From Lethocerus indicus (lineage: Eukaryota; Arthropoda; Insecta; Hemiptera; Belostomatidae): a DNA stretch of 64,000 nt. The translations under genes were made by a program, and so were the position numbers. The notes below the pieces were generated by a model. That model saw only the letters and a program-made list of their open reading frames with translations. It was not told the origin of the DNA and searched no databases. Position 1 is the stretch's first letter, and each line of letters opens with the position of its first letter. The DNA is taken from NCBI GenBank assembly GCA_019843655.1, contig JACDQD010000006.1, forward strand, positions 682,001 through 746,000, in the 5' to 3' direction. This document shows positions 44,655 to 56,655 of the stretch, piece after piece.

Positions 44655-45320
44655 TTAAGTGGCATCCTATTGAAGGCCACTATAGTGGCCCGTAGTACCT
44701 CAGTGGCATCTTATTGAAGCCACTATAGTGGCCCGTAGTACCTCAGTAACATCTTATTGAAGGCCACTATAGTGGCCCGTAGTACCTCAGTGGCATCTTG
44801 TTGAGAGCCACTCTAGTGGCCCGTAGTACCTCAGTAACATCTTGTTGAGAGCCACTATAGTGGCCCGTAGTACCTCAGTGGCATCTTATTGAAGGCCACT
44901 ATAGTGGCCCGTAGTACCTCAGTGGCATCTTGTTGAGAGCCACTATAGTGGCCCGTAGTACCTCAGTGGCATCTTATTGAAGGCCACTATAGTGGCCCGT
45001 AGTACCTCAGTGGCATCTTGTGGAGAGCCACTATAGTGGCCCGTAGTACCTCAGTGGCATCTTATTGGCCACTATAGTGGCCCGTAGTACCTCAGTGGCA
45101 TCTCTTGTGAAGGCCACTATAGTGGCCCGTAGTACCTCAGTGGCATCTTAGGTACCGAGCCACTATAGTGGCCTTATGAGGCCACTATAGTAGTACCTCA
45201 GTGGCATCTTATTGTTGAAGGCCACTATAGTGGCCCGTAGTACCTCAGTGGCATCTTGTTATGAGGCCACTATAGTGGCCTGTAGTACCTCAGTGGCATC
45301 TTGTTATAGTGGCCCGTAAG
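44655..45320. repeat. 44-bp satellite, array 2
   Basis: About 15 units of the family at 41021, in the same orientation 3.6 kb away. Here units more often read CTTGTTGAGAGCCACTATAG. The right part (45150-45320) is scrambled, with partial palindromes. Confidence 0.95.
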
Positions 45321-45756
45321 AAAATAAATCCAGTCTCTGTTGTACCTCAGGGTTTTAAGAGTTCTTCATTGAAATACGGAAGTCATTTCAGCCATATATT
45401 TTTGAATTTTCGTTACGCCCGTCTTCAACCGACACTTCGACCTAAGTCCTTTGTGCCTAAGTCCGCTTCACCTGCACTTACAAAGTGATTTGCCCCGCGC
45501 ACAATAGAATACGGTGAAATTGGACGTACAATAGGGCGAAATTGAGAAATTTTCTAGCAATAATATAAGGGTTGTGAAAGAAATTGCTGCTTTTGCGTAA
45601 TTTTCAGAGCGTGGACAATTTTGATGGACAGACAGAGAATATAGATTTAATAGTTCAATTCTGTTGATCATTAAAAAAAAAAAAAATTATATGGTGTTCA
45701 GTATTTTTTTTGGCGGCCGCAACGGGGGTGGTTTTTAACCCCCGCCTCCGGCCTAC

Positions 45757-45759
<3 letters not shown>

Positions 45760-45812
<53 letters not shown>
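45760..45812. repeat. (AT)n microsatellite
   Basis: About 26 AT units, just before a solitary mariner-type end (AATGATTTAGTTGCCAATCC at about 45823-45842). Confidence 0.95.
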
Positions 45813-45815
<3 letters not shown>

Positions 45816-45878
45816 TACGCACAATGATTTAGTTGCCAATCCGATAGATTTTTAAAATATTAGTTCTTAATATATATT

Positions 45879-46273
45879 GCGCTGGCAACTAAGTCGTTGC
45901 GTTTATTAAGCACGTTCATATCTTCTTGATATAGTGTTACGCCATTATTCGAAACTCTATGAAAAATCAGGTATAAAACTTGAGTTGAACAGCGTCATTG
46001 TTTGACGCGAATTGAAAACTAATTTTCATTTCAATTTCGTGAATATAAAAAGCTCAAGTTGTCCACTGTACGCACTTGCAAGTGGGGAAACCTTGAAAGA
46101 ATGCCGCAGCCGGAAAAACCGGTTTGATGAATTTTTTCTGAATTTTCACTGCAATACGAAGGGGTGGGGCCGTTTCCCCCCCCCTTTTTTTTGTAGACCG
46201 AATAAAGTCTATAATCTATAGAACGATCAATCGGAGGGGGGAAAAAAAAATACGCAATCACTTAGTTGCCGGC
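45879..46273. mobile_element. Deleted mariner-like element
   Basis: Left end GCGCTGGCAACTAAGTCG and right end GCAATCACTTAGTTGCCGGC are inverted. GGCAACTAAGT...TTGCGG is typical of insect mariner terminal repeats. At about 395 bp the transposase is missing; CAATTTCGTGAATATAAAAA may be a relic of its start. Confidence 0.75.
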
Positions 46274-46905
46274 CCCCGAAAATAAGACCAGAGATGAAAA
46301 TTCCAACGGGTTTTTCGTGAAAATAATACGATTTTCACTGCTAAAAACCCTGTTAAGTGTATACGGTAGCCGTTCGCGCTTCGTTACGGTGCGAAAAAGA
46401 AAAAATAATTACAACGACTTGTAAATCATAGTCTTCCGTCGGTCGATAATTGAATAAGTAATAAGCGATCTGTCACGACTCGCCGGTCGATAAATCGGTC
46501 TATAAAAAAAAAAAAAAACTGTATGAATCATTGAACATGTTCAGTCGATTTAATGGCGTACAATTTAAAATTAAAATTTTCGAATCGCCAATTGCACGAG
46601 TCACAGATTCGTTCGTGTTCAGATCGTTTCGAAATGCGTTCGGGTCTGTAAACAAATCATTAAAAAAACCGGAATCATAATATTTATATTTCTTCCGAAA
46701 CACTTTTTTGTCAACATCGTTTTAACCGTTTTCCTTTTATATTATGCGATGAAAAGAAAAAAATTTGGACGCCGTCCAAATGTGTTGTGAACGAAAGAGC
46801 GACACTTCGATTCGGTCAAGGGCGGAGGAAAAGTTCGCGGCTTTAATAAAGTTCACGGCTTTGCGGCGGTAAAAAAAAAAAACAGGTAACGAAGTCCTGC
46901 AGTTT
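46274..46905. other. Intergenic, nothing recognised
   Basis: AT-rich with no supported gene. Confidence 0.4.
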
Positions 46906-46909
46906 AGGA

Positions 46910-47190
46910 CGTCCAGCGGCCGTCTTCAGTAGCGTTCGATGGCCAAATCGAAAGATTTTCGTGAAACCGGCGGGTAAACTTTTCTTTTTTTCGATTCTGT
47001 CTTGCTTTCCGTTTCATACAGTTCAATATACTAGACCGGTTTCGCGGCCGTTCGCCGCATCTCCGCCAGCGGTTTTAGTCGACGAAATCCAACAAAAAAA
47101 AGGAAGAATAATCTGTGACTGAACACCGCTACTGAAGATGGCCGAAACCGGTCTAGCGAAAGGCCGGAACCGGCGAAACCCGTCTATATT
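46910..47190. mobile_element. Foldback element, rearranged
   Basis: CGGCCGTCTTCAGTAGCG, then ACTAGACCGGTTTCGCGGCC, then ACACCGCTACTGAAGATGGC and AAACCGGTCTAGCGAAAGGC. The order and gaps suggest two broken copies or an internal inversion. Confidence 0.6.
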
Positions 47191-47504
47191 TTCGGTTAGA
47201 AATTCTATTGTACAACGGAGATTCGCTGGCCGATAGTCGTCGGTTGAGGAAAATTCCAGACGACGTTCTCTGAAGAATCCGACCGATAAACAATTCCATA
47301 TACGAAGGAACAAGATACGGACTTAACCGGAGGGTAACAACCCTTAGATTGTAGAAAATTCTCTTCAAGTTTTCACTTTTATACAGAAGAAGTCCAAATT
47401 ATAACTATAAATAGGAATACAAAAATTTTCCTGTGAGGACAAGCTGTACGTTTGATTAGGTATGAAATTATACTGTGATAATTCAAAATTATTTTCAACG
47501 GTCT

Positions 47505-47850
47505 TTCGCCGGACTCACACACTGCTGCTGAAGATGGCGAACGACCGCGAAACCGGTCTAGCGAAAGATCCCGAACCGGAAGAACGCGAAATCTACACAA
47601 TTCGTAGTCTCCTCTCGCCGGTTCGGTCTTTCGCCAGACCGGTTTCGCGGTCGTCCGCCACCTTCAGTAGCGGCGTCGGTCGCTGTCGGCGCTTCGGACG
47701 TTTTTCCGACAGTGACAGTGCAGTGAGGATGCCCGAAAAAGTGGCAATAGTGACTGACGCCGCTACTGAAGACGGCGAACGGCCGAACCGGAAGAACGCG
47801 AAATCTACCAATGCTATTCCAATGCCTCGCGGACCACAAAACAGGTGTTG
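47505..47850 (-). mobile_element. Foldback element cluster, copy 1 (tail on right)
   Basis: A leading right-arm fragment (GCTGCTGAAGATGGCGAACG) precedes a full copy at about 47605-47850 ending CTATTCCAATGCCTCGCGGA, CCACAAAACAGG. Arms carry GTTCGGTCTTTCGCCAGACC. Confidence 0.88.
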
Positions 47851-47880
47851 GGAAATAAAATTAATAGACGGTTTACCGTA

Positions 47881-48172
47881 GATTTGTCGTGTTTCTGTCT
47901 CCTCTCGCCGGTTCGGTCTTTCGCCAGACCGGTTTCGCGGTCGTTCGCCATCTTCAGTAGCGGCGTTAGTCGCTGTCGGCGCTTCGGACGTTTTTCCGAC
48001 ACTGGCAGTGACAGACGGACAGTGGAAGTGACAGTGACGGTGCAGTGAGGATGCACGAAAAAGTGGCAATAGTGACTGATGCCGCTACTGAAGACGGCGA
48101 ACGGCCGAACCGGAAGAACGCGAAATCTACCAATGCTATTCCAATGCCTCGCGGACCACAAAACCGGTGTTC
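47881..48172 (-). mobile_element. Foldback element cluster, copy 2
   Basis: GATTTGTCGTGTTTCTGTCT ... loop with an extra CAGTGACAGACGGACAGTGG ... GCCGCTACTGAAGACGG ... tail CTATTCCAATGCCTCGCGGA. It is nearly identical to copy 1. Confidence 0.9.
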
Positions 48173-48203
48173 GGAAATAAAATTAATAGACGGTTTACCG
48201 TAG

Positions 48204-48455
48204 ATTTGTCGTGTTTCTGTCTCCTCTCGCCGGTTCGGTCTTTCGCCAGACCGGTTTCGCGGTCGCTCGCCATCTTCAGTAGCGGACGGTCGAAGTGACA
48301 GTGACAGTGGGCAGTGAGGATGCCCGACAAACGTCCAAAGTGCCGACAGCGACTAACACAGCGCTACTGAAGACGGCGAGCGGCCGAACCGGAAGAACGC
48401 GAAATCTACCAATGCTATTCCAAGCCCTCGCGGACCACAAGACCGGTGTTTCGAA
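48204..48455 (-). mobile_element. Foldback element cluster, copy 3
   Basis: Same order of parts. Left arm CGCGGTCGCTCGCCATCTTC plus AGTAGCGGACGG, tail CTATTCCAAGCCCTCGCGGA. Confidence 0.9.
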
Positions 48456-48504
48456 ATAAAATTTATGATTTTCCCGGTTGTTTTTCTTACGAGAAATAAC
48501 GAGA

Positions 48505-48765
48505 ATTGTCGTGTTTCTGTCTCCTCTCGCCGGTTCGGTCTTTCGCCAGACCGGTTTCGCGGTCGCTCGCCATCTTCAGTAGCGGACGGTCGAAGCGACA
48601 GTGACAGTGGGCAGTGAGGATGCCCGAAAAACGTCCAAAGTGGCGACAGCGACTAACACAGCGCTACTGAAGACGGCGAACGGCCGAACCGGAAGGACGC
48701 GAAATCTACCGATGCTATTCCAAAGCCTCGCGGACCACAAAACGGGCGTTCCGAAATAAAATTTA
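48505..48765 (-). mobile_element. Foldback element cluster, copy 4
   Basis: Nearly identical to copy 3 through the loop (GGACGGTCGAAGCGACAGTG, AAACGTCCAAAGTGGCGACA). Together the copies repeat at about 300-bp spacing. Confidence 0.9.
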
Positions 48766-49672
48766 TGATTTTATTTCCGGAGTAATACCCCCCCCCCCCC
48801 CCCCTAACCAGTCCATCTACACTTTCGTTGAGTCACCTGACGATGGAACCGGTAACGTTTCCGAAACTTCCAGGAAAAAAAGGAAAAAACGCCCCCCGCT
48901 TCTTCCCGCAGTATTACGCTATCCCACAGGATAATAACTGCGACATTCCAGATTTTATAGTTTCACCCGAGACGAGAGGCAACCGGTATCTTCTGAGAGG
49001 AAAGCCGAGCTGCAATTCAGGAACTGAATGCAATGAGGTTTAGATATTTTTTTTAATTTTATTCACTTTTTCTTTCACCGCCTGTCTACGATTATTCGCC
49101 CCGTAGAAAGTTTTGAAAAGCTCCCTCGGCCGCCTCATCCAGTTGTATAATACCGTAAGAAGTGAAATTGATTCCAGAGCGAAGACTGTAGATAAAAAAA
49201 CTGAAAACAATTTCGCAATACTCGTGACTGAAGTTCGTGAAATCTTCCAGGAGGATCTTCCAGGAGGATCTTCCAGGAGGATCTTCCAGGAGGACGCGTC
49301 TTCCCGCCGCCGACAGTAGCATTTCTGGCCGGCACCGGTGTCCACTTCGAGGCAGGGATTTTTCCGGGGATTTTTTTCCCCCCCCCGGGTTTTTTCCTGT
49401 CTGGAAACCGGCCCTTCTACGGGTCGCGTGTTACGCCCCATTACCGGTTCCACTGTCGGGGGTCCGAGGTCAACACGGGACTGAAACCTGTTCTGTACCC
49501 GTCTTATTGTACCTGGATATTGTAATATTGTAAACTTTCTGCAGCAATTGAAACGACTTTTATAAAACGACAACTTCGTCCGGCCAATTGATGTCAAAAG
49601 TCTTATCACGGGGGGCTTCCTTTATCGAGAAAAATCGCGTGCAAAAAAAAAAAAAGGGTAGGCAATTCTATT
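48766..49672. other. Spacer with a 13-bp minisatellite at 49244-49297
   Basis: Four units of CTTCCAGGAGGAT lie at 49244-49297. A 70-residue frame at 48828-49043 has an acceptor-like CTTCTTCCCGCAG inside it and reads DNNCDIPDFIVSPETRGNRY, but has no domain or partner exon. Poly-C at 48788-48804. Confidence 0.4.
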
Positions 49673-49673
49673 A

Positions 49674-49813
49674 GGGTGCCCAAAAGTGATCGACATTTGA
49701 ACTTTGAAAAAGAAACTTTAATTACAACTCTCAGGCCAGTTTTCCTGCAAATTTTCGATTCCTCTCTCTCTCTCTTGAAGAACTTCAAATTTTCAATTAC
49801 TTTTGGGTACACC
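49674..49813. mobile_element. Short TA-target MITE, copy 3
   Basis: GGGTGCCCAAAAGTGATCGA and AATTACTTTTGGGTACACC as terminal repeats with TA on both sides (49672-49673, 49814-49815). The interior is shortened relative to 17294-17500. Confidence 0.8.
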
Positions 49814-49815
49814 TA

Positions 49816-51095
49816 ATATATGTAATAATTTGTACACAAAAAAAGGTTAAAAATGGCATGAAACAATTAAAATGCAGATAGAAAGGCGTATTTTTCCTGA
49901 ACGAAATTCAAGCTGGCAAACAGCGATAGAAAAACAGAAACTTCAACAGTGACATATCAAAGAACTTCACGTTTAGTGATGTCCAAAGTTCTGATCGCCG
50001 AAAACTTCGCTGATTTAATATTTATTTTCGGTTATATCCAAACAGTAATATCCAGTTATTTTCACTTCTCTTATCCCCCTTTAAATAAGTTGAATGACTA
50101 TCGATTTTTTTTCAAAGTCTTACGTCGATATACAAAAAGTTTCCAGTTAAAAATACCCGTAAATTCCAGGTATTAATTAGCGCCGTTCGGGCATTCGGCG
50201 GCGGCCACTTTCGAGGAAGCTTATACAATTTTCCGATCGGATAAATTTCAAATTAATCAAAGTTTCGCTCTGAAATTATAACGAGGCCTATTAAAGCCTA
50301 CAGGGAAGTGATCCTTAGACTGGAATTAAACCTTTGAATGGGAATTTACGGCGGCTTTCTCGCGTCTAGAGAGCCCAGAGGTAGAATAAGTCCGGCGGAT
50401 AAAGAAGAACTTTATTACTTAATTTACGCTACAATCGAGCCTTTACACTTCGTAAGTACAACTGGGGGAAAAGTTTATTTTATATCGAATTTTTCCTCAA
50501 CAAGCCTAGATTTATGATACTTTCGGCTTGCACCAGGACTACAGTGTTAAGAATTAAGGATTGGTTTCATAAAAAAAAAAAAAACATAAAATTTTGACAG
50601 CGTATTTTTGTCAGGCTGTAAAACCTTTTAAATTTACCCTAATTATAATCAATAGAATCGATATCAGTGTCTATTATTAAGCGAAAATAGGACCTCATTT
50701 TCGGAATTTCCTAATTTCAGTTGCGAGAAAATATCGAGCTAAATTTCTCTAGGTGAAGGACAAGTTTGAAAAGGGGATAAAAAAATAATTAAATTAACGA
50801 CCGTTAATTACTATTGAATAAAACGATTTATCTATCAAACATATAGGATCAATGCCCAGATATTAATATCGGATATGTTTTTTTTCACGAGATATCCTTG
50901 AATATCAGTTCTCGGTTTCGACGGCCAACTGCATTTCTCTCGCGACCGAATTATGGAACGGGTTTATTTATTTCTTTTTTTTCCCCTCTCTTTTTCCAGT
51001 TCCCACACACAAACTTGCGTTTCCCAATTATATAAATGGCTCTGGCCGTAATTCCAGTTCCATTTCGCCCGAAGTTCAAGAGCGGAAAAGTTCAA
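49816..51095. other. Intergenic, nothing recognised
   Basis: AT-rich, with no gene or repeat family identified. Confidence 0.4.
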
Positions 51096-51097
51096 TT

Positions 51098-51295
51098 CGT
51101 CCGAGGTCGGTCACCGTCTTCAGTAGCGGCGTTATTGGGGCGTCCATTACGGGGTGACAGTGCAGTGGGGATGACCGAAAAACATCCATCGAAGGTGACT
51201 AAAAAAAAACGCGCCGCTACTGAAGATGGCGAACGGCCGAAAACCGGTCTCTGGCGAATGACCCCCAAAACCGGCGAGAGGAGACAGAAACACAG
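51098..51295. mobile_element. Foldback element, short arms
   Basis: GTCGGTCACCGTCTTCAGTA, loop with GTGACAGTGCAGTGGGGATG, then GCCGCTACTGAAGATGGCGA ... GGCGAGAGGAGACAGAAACA. The left outer arm is missing. Confidence 0.82.
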
Positions 51296-51840
51296 TACAT
51301 AAGCTAAGAAATAGGATTACTCTACTACTATAGAAAACCTACTGATTTCTCCAACCGGCAACATAGTTATGCTGCTGACGTAAAGCGTCCATTTTAATCT
51401 CGTAATAATCTCCTTTCGCGTGTTTGATCCAAATAGTAATTATCTGCTGGATAACGTTATGCAATTGGAAGAAGCGTTGGGCTCAGTTTACAATTTATAT
51501 AGGGGACGGTTTCTGTTGCGCAATTGTGCAAAAATTATCCAACAAACCCTATTTGTATTCGAACAGAATTGTTTAAATGCGGATTCACTTGTACCACTTG
51601 AGATCATGGAGGACAGGGGAGGGTGGAGAGAAGCCATCCACTTGACGTAATGGACTGTGGCGCAACATTACGCAACATAGCGCAATGACTTTTACATTTA
51701 CGGCGGAAAGAGACGAGAACAAACAGGCGTCACTTATCTATTTTTCTTGACCATATGGCCTGTCGAGAATACGGATTTATGTACATCCGGTTGAGAATTG
51801 TTGACGGTTTAACGGTTTTGAGTGTTTATTTGCCGAAAAT

Positions 51841-53830
51841 CGGCTCTAAAATGCGGTTTTTGAACCCGAAAATTCGGTTTCAATGCCCAAAAATAGGCTG
51901 TTCGGGCGAAAAATCGGCCCAAAAATGAGTTTAATAGGCCCTAAAAATACGGTTCTTAGGTTTTCAGGCGAAAAATCAGTTCAAAAATACGGTTCTTAGG
52001 ACCAAAAATGCTGTTCTTATGCGCAAAATCGGCTCTAATATGCGGTTTTTGAACCCGAAAATTCGGTTTCAATGCCCGAAATAGGGCTGCTCGGGCGAAA
52101 AATCGGCCCAAAAATGCGTTTAATAGGCCCCAAAAATACGGTTCTTAGGTTTTCAGGCGAAAAATCAGTTCAAAAATACGGTTCTTAGGACCAAAAATGC
52201 TGTTCTTATGCGCAAAATCGGCTCTAATATGCGGTTTTTGAACCCGAAAATTCGGTTTCAATGCCCAAAATAGGGCTGCTCGGGCGAAAAATCGGCCCAA
52301 AAATGCGTTTAATAGGCCCCAAAAATACGGTTCTTAGGTTTTTAGGCGAAAAATCAGTTCAAAAATACGGTTCTTAGGACCAAAAATGCTGTTCTTATGC
52401 GCAAAATCGGCTCTAATATGTGGCTTTTTGGAACCGAAAATTGGCTTCAATGCCCAAATAGGGCTGTTCGGGCGAAAAATCGGACCAAAAAATGCGTTTA
52501 ATAGGCCCTGAAAATACGGTTCTTAGGTTTTCAGGCGAAAATCAGTTCAAAAATACGGTTCTTAGGACCAAAAATGCTGTTCTTATGCGCAAAATCGGCT
52601 CTAATATGCGGTTTTGAACCCGAAAATTCGGTTTCAATGCCCAAAATAGGGCTGCTCGGCGAAAAATCGGCCCAAAATGCGTTTAATAGGCCCCAAAAAT
52701 ACGGTTCTTAGGTTTTCAGGCGAAAAATCAGTTCAAAAATACGGTTCTTAGGACCAAAATGCTGTTCTTATGCGCAAAATCACTCTAATATCCGGTTTTT
52801 GAACCCGAAAATTCAGTTTCAATGCCCAAAATAGCTGCTTGGGCGAAAATCGGCCCAAATATGCGTTTAATAGGCCCCAAAAATACGGTTCTTAGGTTTT
52901 CAGGCGAAAAATCGGTTCAAAAATACGGTTCTTAGGACCAAAATGCTGTTCTTATGCGCAAAATCGGCTCTAATATGCGGTTTTTGAACCCGAAAATTCG
53001 GTTTCAATGCCCAAAATAGGGCTGTTCGGGCGAAAAATCGGCCCAAAAATGCGTTTAATAGGCCCCAAAAATACGGTTCTTAGGTTTTCAGGCGAAAAAC
53101 CAGTTCAAAAATACGGTTCTTAGGACCAAAATGCTGTTCTTATGCGCAAAATCGGCTCTAATATGCGGTTTTGAACCCGAAAATTCGGTTTCAATGCCCA
53201 AAATAGGGCTACCAGAAAACGGCCCAAAATGCGTTTAATAGGCCCCAAAAATACGGTTCTTAGGTTTTCAGGCGAAAAATCAGTTCAAAAATACGGTTCT
53301 TAGGACCAAAAATGCTGTTCTTATGCGCGAAATCGGTTCTAATATGCGGTTTTTGAACCCGAAAATTCGGTTTCAATGCCCAAAAATGGGCTGCTCGGGC
53401 GAAAAATCGGCCCAAAAATGCGTTTAATAGGCCCCGAAAATACGGTTCTTAGGTTTTCAGGCGAAAAATCAGTTCAAAAATACGGTTCTTAGGACCAAAA
53501 ATGCTGTTCTTATGCGCAAAATCGGCTCTAATATGCGGTTTTTGAACCCGAAAATTCGGTTTCAATGCCCAAAATAGGGCTGCTCGGGCGAAAAATCGGC
53601 CCAAAAATGCGTTTAATAGGCCCCGAAAATACGGTTCTTAGGTTTTCAGGCGAAAAATCAGTTCAAAAATACGGTTCTTAGGACCAAAAATGCTGTTCTT
53701 ATGCGCAAAATCGGCTCTAATATGCGGTTCTTATGCGAATGTTCAGCATAAGAATGCCGTTTTAAGGGCGAAATCGGAACAAAAGTGTAGTTTTTAGGCC
53801 CAAAGTTCGGTTCGGATTTTGGCGAAAAGC
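51841..53830. repeat. 189-bp satellite array
   Basis: About ten units. CGGCTCTAAT-type landmarks sit at 51841, 52030, 52219, 52408, 52596, 52781, 52965, 53153, 53334, 53523 and 53712. The unit itself is built of shorter related blocks (AAAATACGGTTCTTAGG occurs twice per unit). Confidence 0.95.
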
Positions 53831-54119
53831 CGAAAGCGAAATCGATTTTTGCACGTTTACTGCAGAAATACTTCATGAAATACAGTGAAATATTGGACTG
53901 TACTACACTGTTGCCCTTCGGTATGAAAGGTTGAAAAATAATTATAATATTTGACTATTATAATCATAGTCATCGTGACTATTATAGTCATCGTGAAAGA
54001 TGACTTCAAGGAAAAAGATAAATACGTTTATATCAGCATCCGCCCGTTCTGGTTATCTAACTTGGAGTAAACTAACTACAAGTATAACAAACTATCGCCC
54101 GATAGTGCCGATAAAAGAA

Positions 54120-56655
54120 AGAAACTATTTAAAAGGGAGAATCCTTAAAAGAAAGAAAATCAAAGACAGAAAGCTGTTTACGGAACGAAAATCCTTAAAT
54201 GTAAGCAAATTCTTAAAAGAAAGACAATCCTTAAAAGTGAGAATCCTTAAAAGAATGAAAATCCTTAAATGAAAGAAAATCCTTGAAACAAAGAATGCAT
54301 TAAAGGAAAGGAAATCCTTGAAAGAAAGAAAATCCTTAAAAGAAAGCAAATTAAAAAGGAAGTACATATAAGAGAGATTCCTTAAAAGAAAGAGAAGCAA
54401 TAAAAGAGAAAATCCTTAACAGAAAGGGAATCCTTAAAAGAAAGCAAATCAAAGACAGAAAGCCGTTTGAAGAACGAAAATCCTTAAATGTAAACAAATT
54501 CTTAAAAGAAAGACAATCCTTAAAAGTGAGAATCCTTAAAAGAATGAAAATACTTGAATGAAAGAAAATCCTTGAAAGAAAGAATGCATTGAAAGAAAGG
54601 AAATCCTTCAAAAAAAAAAAGAAACAAAAGAAATTCCTTAAAAGAAAGAGAAGCAATAAATGTGAAAATCCTTAACAGAAAGAGAATCCTTGAAAGAAAG
54701 CAAATCAAAGACAGAAAGCCGTTTAAAGAACGAAAATCCTTAAATGTAAACAAATTCTTAAAAGAAAGGCAATCCTTAAAAGAATGAAAATACATGAATG
54801 AAAGAAAATCCTTGAAAGAAAGAATGCATTGAAAGAAAGGAAATCCTTCAAAGAAAGAAAGTCGTTGTAGGGAAGAAAATTCATAAAAGGAAGAAACTCT
54901 TAAAGGAAAGAGGGAATCCTTAAAAGAAAGAGAAGCAATAAAAGAGAAAATCCTCAACAGAAAGAGAATCCTTAAAAGAATAAAAATCATTAAAAGGAAG
55001 GAAATCCTTAGAAGGATGAAAGTCGTTAAAGGACAGAAAATTCTTCTTCAGTAGAGGTATTTGTTTGGCATGCTTGATGCCACCCGGGAAAGAGAATTAA
55101 CTGAAAAAAAAAATAGATATAACTACCGTACCGCGTTGCCGTTGTAATGCTACTGAAGATGGCGAAAAACCGTGACTTCTCAGCGAGTCAAACGCGATCG
55201 CATTCAAGATGATACGAGATGGAAATATTGTTGCATTAAATTATGTCGTGATTCGCTCACGGATTGGCAGCGTCAATAGTCGTATACCGCAGCATAACGC
55301 ATAAAGCATAACGCATTATTCCAATTACTTCCGCCTGGAAGCGTTGCCCAACATGTCGCCTGCCCGTCCAACCCGACTACTGTCCGAGAGGAAAGCTGTT
55401 AAGCGAAAACGTCCGCAACAGGAAGCATCAGGCCGAAGAATAAGCTTTCTCTCTTCTTCTCATTTACGGAGTTTATAATTTTATTTTTTTTTTATAAAAG
55501 GCCGAACAGAGACCGTGAACTCGACCTTCTCCATCGTGTCCTTCTCAAAGTTTGGCGAAATCGTTTTCCTCCAGTTCTTTTTTTTTATCCTTTCAATCTT
55601 GTCGCAAAGAAAATTCTTTACGAGGGAAATGAATCCTGAAGAGAGGAAATCGATAAAAGAAAGACTCTCCTTAAAAGGGAGAATCCTTAAAAGAAAGCAA
55701 ATCAAAGACAGAAAGCCGTTTAAAGAACTAAAATTCTTAAATGTAAACGAATTCTTAAAAGAAAGACAATCCTTGAAAGAAAGAATGCATTAAAAGAAAG
55801 GAAATCCTTCAAAGAAAGAAAGTCGTTGAAAGAAAGGAAATTCTTAAAAGAAAGAAATCCTTAAAAGAATGCAAATTCTTAAAAAAGGAAGTACATATAA
55901 GAGAGAATCCTTAAAAGAAAGCAAATCAAAGACAGAAAGCCGTTTAAAGAACGAAAATTCTTAAATGTAAACAAATTCTTAAAAGAAAGACAATCCTTAA
56001 AAGTGAGAATCCTTAAAAGAATGAAAATACATGAATGAAAGAAAATCCTTGAAAGAAAGAATGCATTAAAAGAAAGGAAATCCTTCAAGGAAAGAAAGTC
56101 GTTAAAAGGAAGAAAATTCTTAAAAGAAAGAAACTCCTTAAAGGAAAGAAAATTCTTAGAAGAGAAATCCTTAAAAAGAAAGAAAATCAAAAAAAAAATC
56201 ATAAAGAGAGAATCCTTAAAAAAACAAAAAAAAAAAGAAACCTTAAAAGAAAGAATTTTAAAAGAAAGAGAATCCTTAAAAAAAGAATCAAATTTAAAAC
56301 GAAAATCCTTAAAAAAAAAAGTGAGAATCCTAAAAGAAAGCAATCTTAAAAAGGAAGTACATAAAGAGAGAATCCTTAAAAGAAAGAGAAGCAATAAAAG
56401 AGAAAATCTTTAACAGAAAGAGAATCCTTAAAAGAATAAAAATCATTAAAAGGAAGGAAATCCTTCAAGGAAAGAAAGTCGTTAAAAGGAAGAAAATTCT
56501 TAAAAGGAAGAAACTCGTTAAAGGAAAGAAAATCCTTAAAAGAAAGCGAATTCTTAAAAAAACGGAAGTACATATAAGATAGAATCCTTAAAAGAAAGAG
56601 AAGCAATAAAAGTGAAAATCCTTAACAGAAAGAATGAAAGTCGTTAAAGGACAGA
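54120..56655. repeat. Polypurine array, block 1 (AAAGAAAATCCTTAA)
   Basis: Irregular 14-18-bp units of AGAAAGAGAATCCTTAAA with larger superrepeats (for example GCAAATCAAAGACAGAAAGC in several copies). The purine-rich strand is the plus strand throughout. Open frames rich in FLL, SF and KD on the minus strand are a by-product. Confidence 0.93.
55040..55700. other. Non-array island within the polypurine block
   Basis: Begins with TTCTTCAGTAGAGG and contains AATGCTACTGAAGATGGCG, both foldback scraps, followed by ordinary DNA before the array resumes. Confidence 0.55.

Noticed and set aside
48828..49043. 71-codon frame ending in GTECNEV
   Set aside because: It has an acceptor-like site inside it but no homology, partner exon or convincing start; not strong enough to call as a gene.
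51420..51650. 76-codon frame reading QLEEALGSVYNLYRGR
   Set aside because: Superficially protein-like, but no domain or splice signals and AT-rich surroundings; left as noise.
54125..56606. Phe/Leu/Ser-rich minus-strand proteins
   Set aside because: By-product of the polypurine array; composition changes with the repeat and there is no unique domain.
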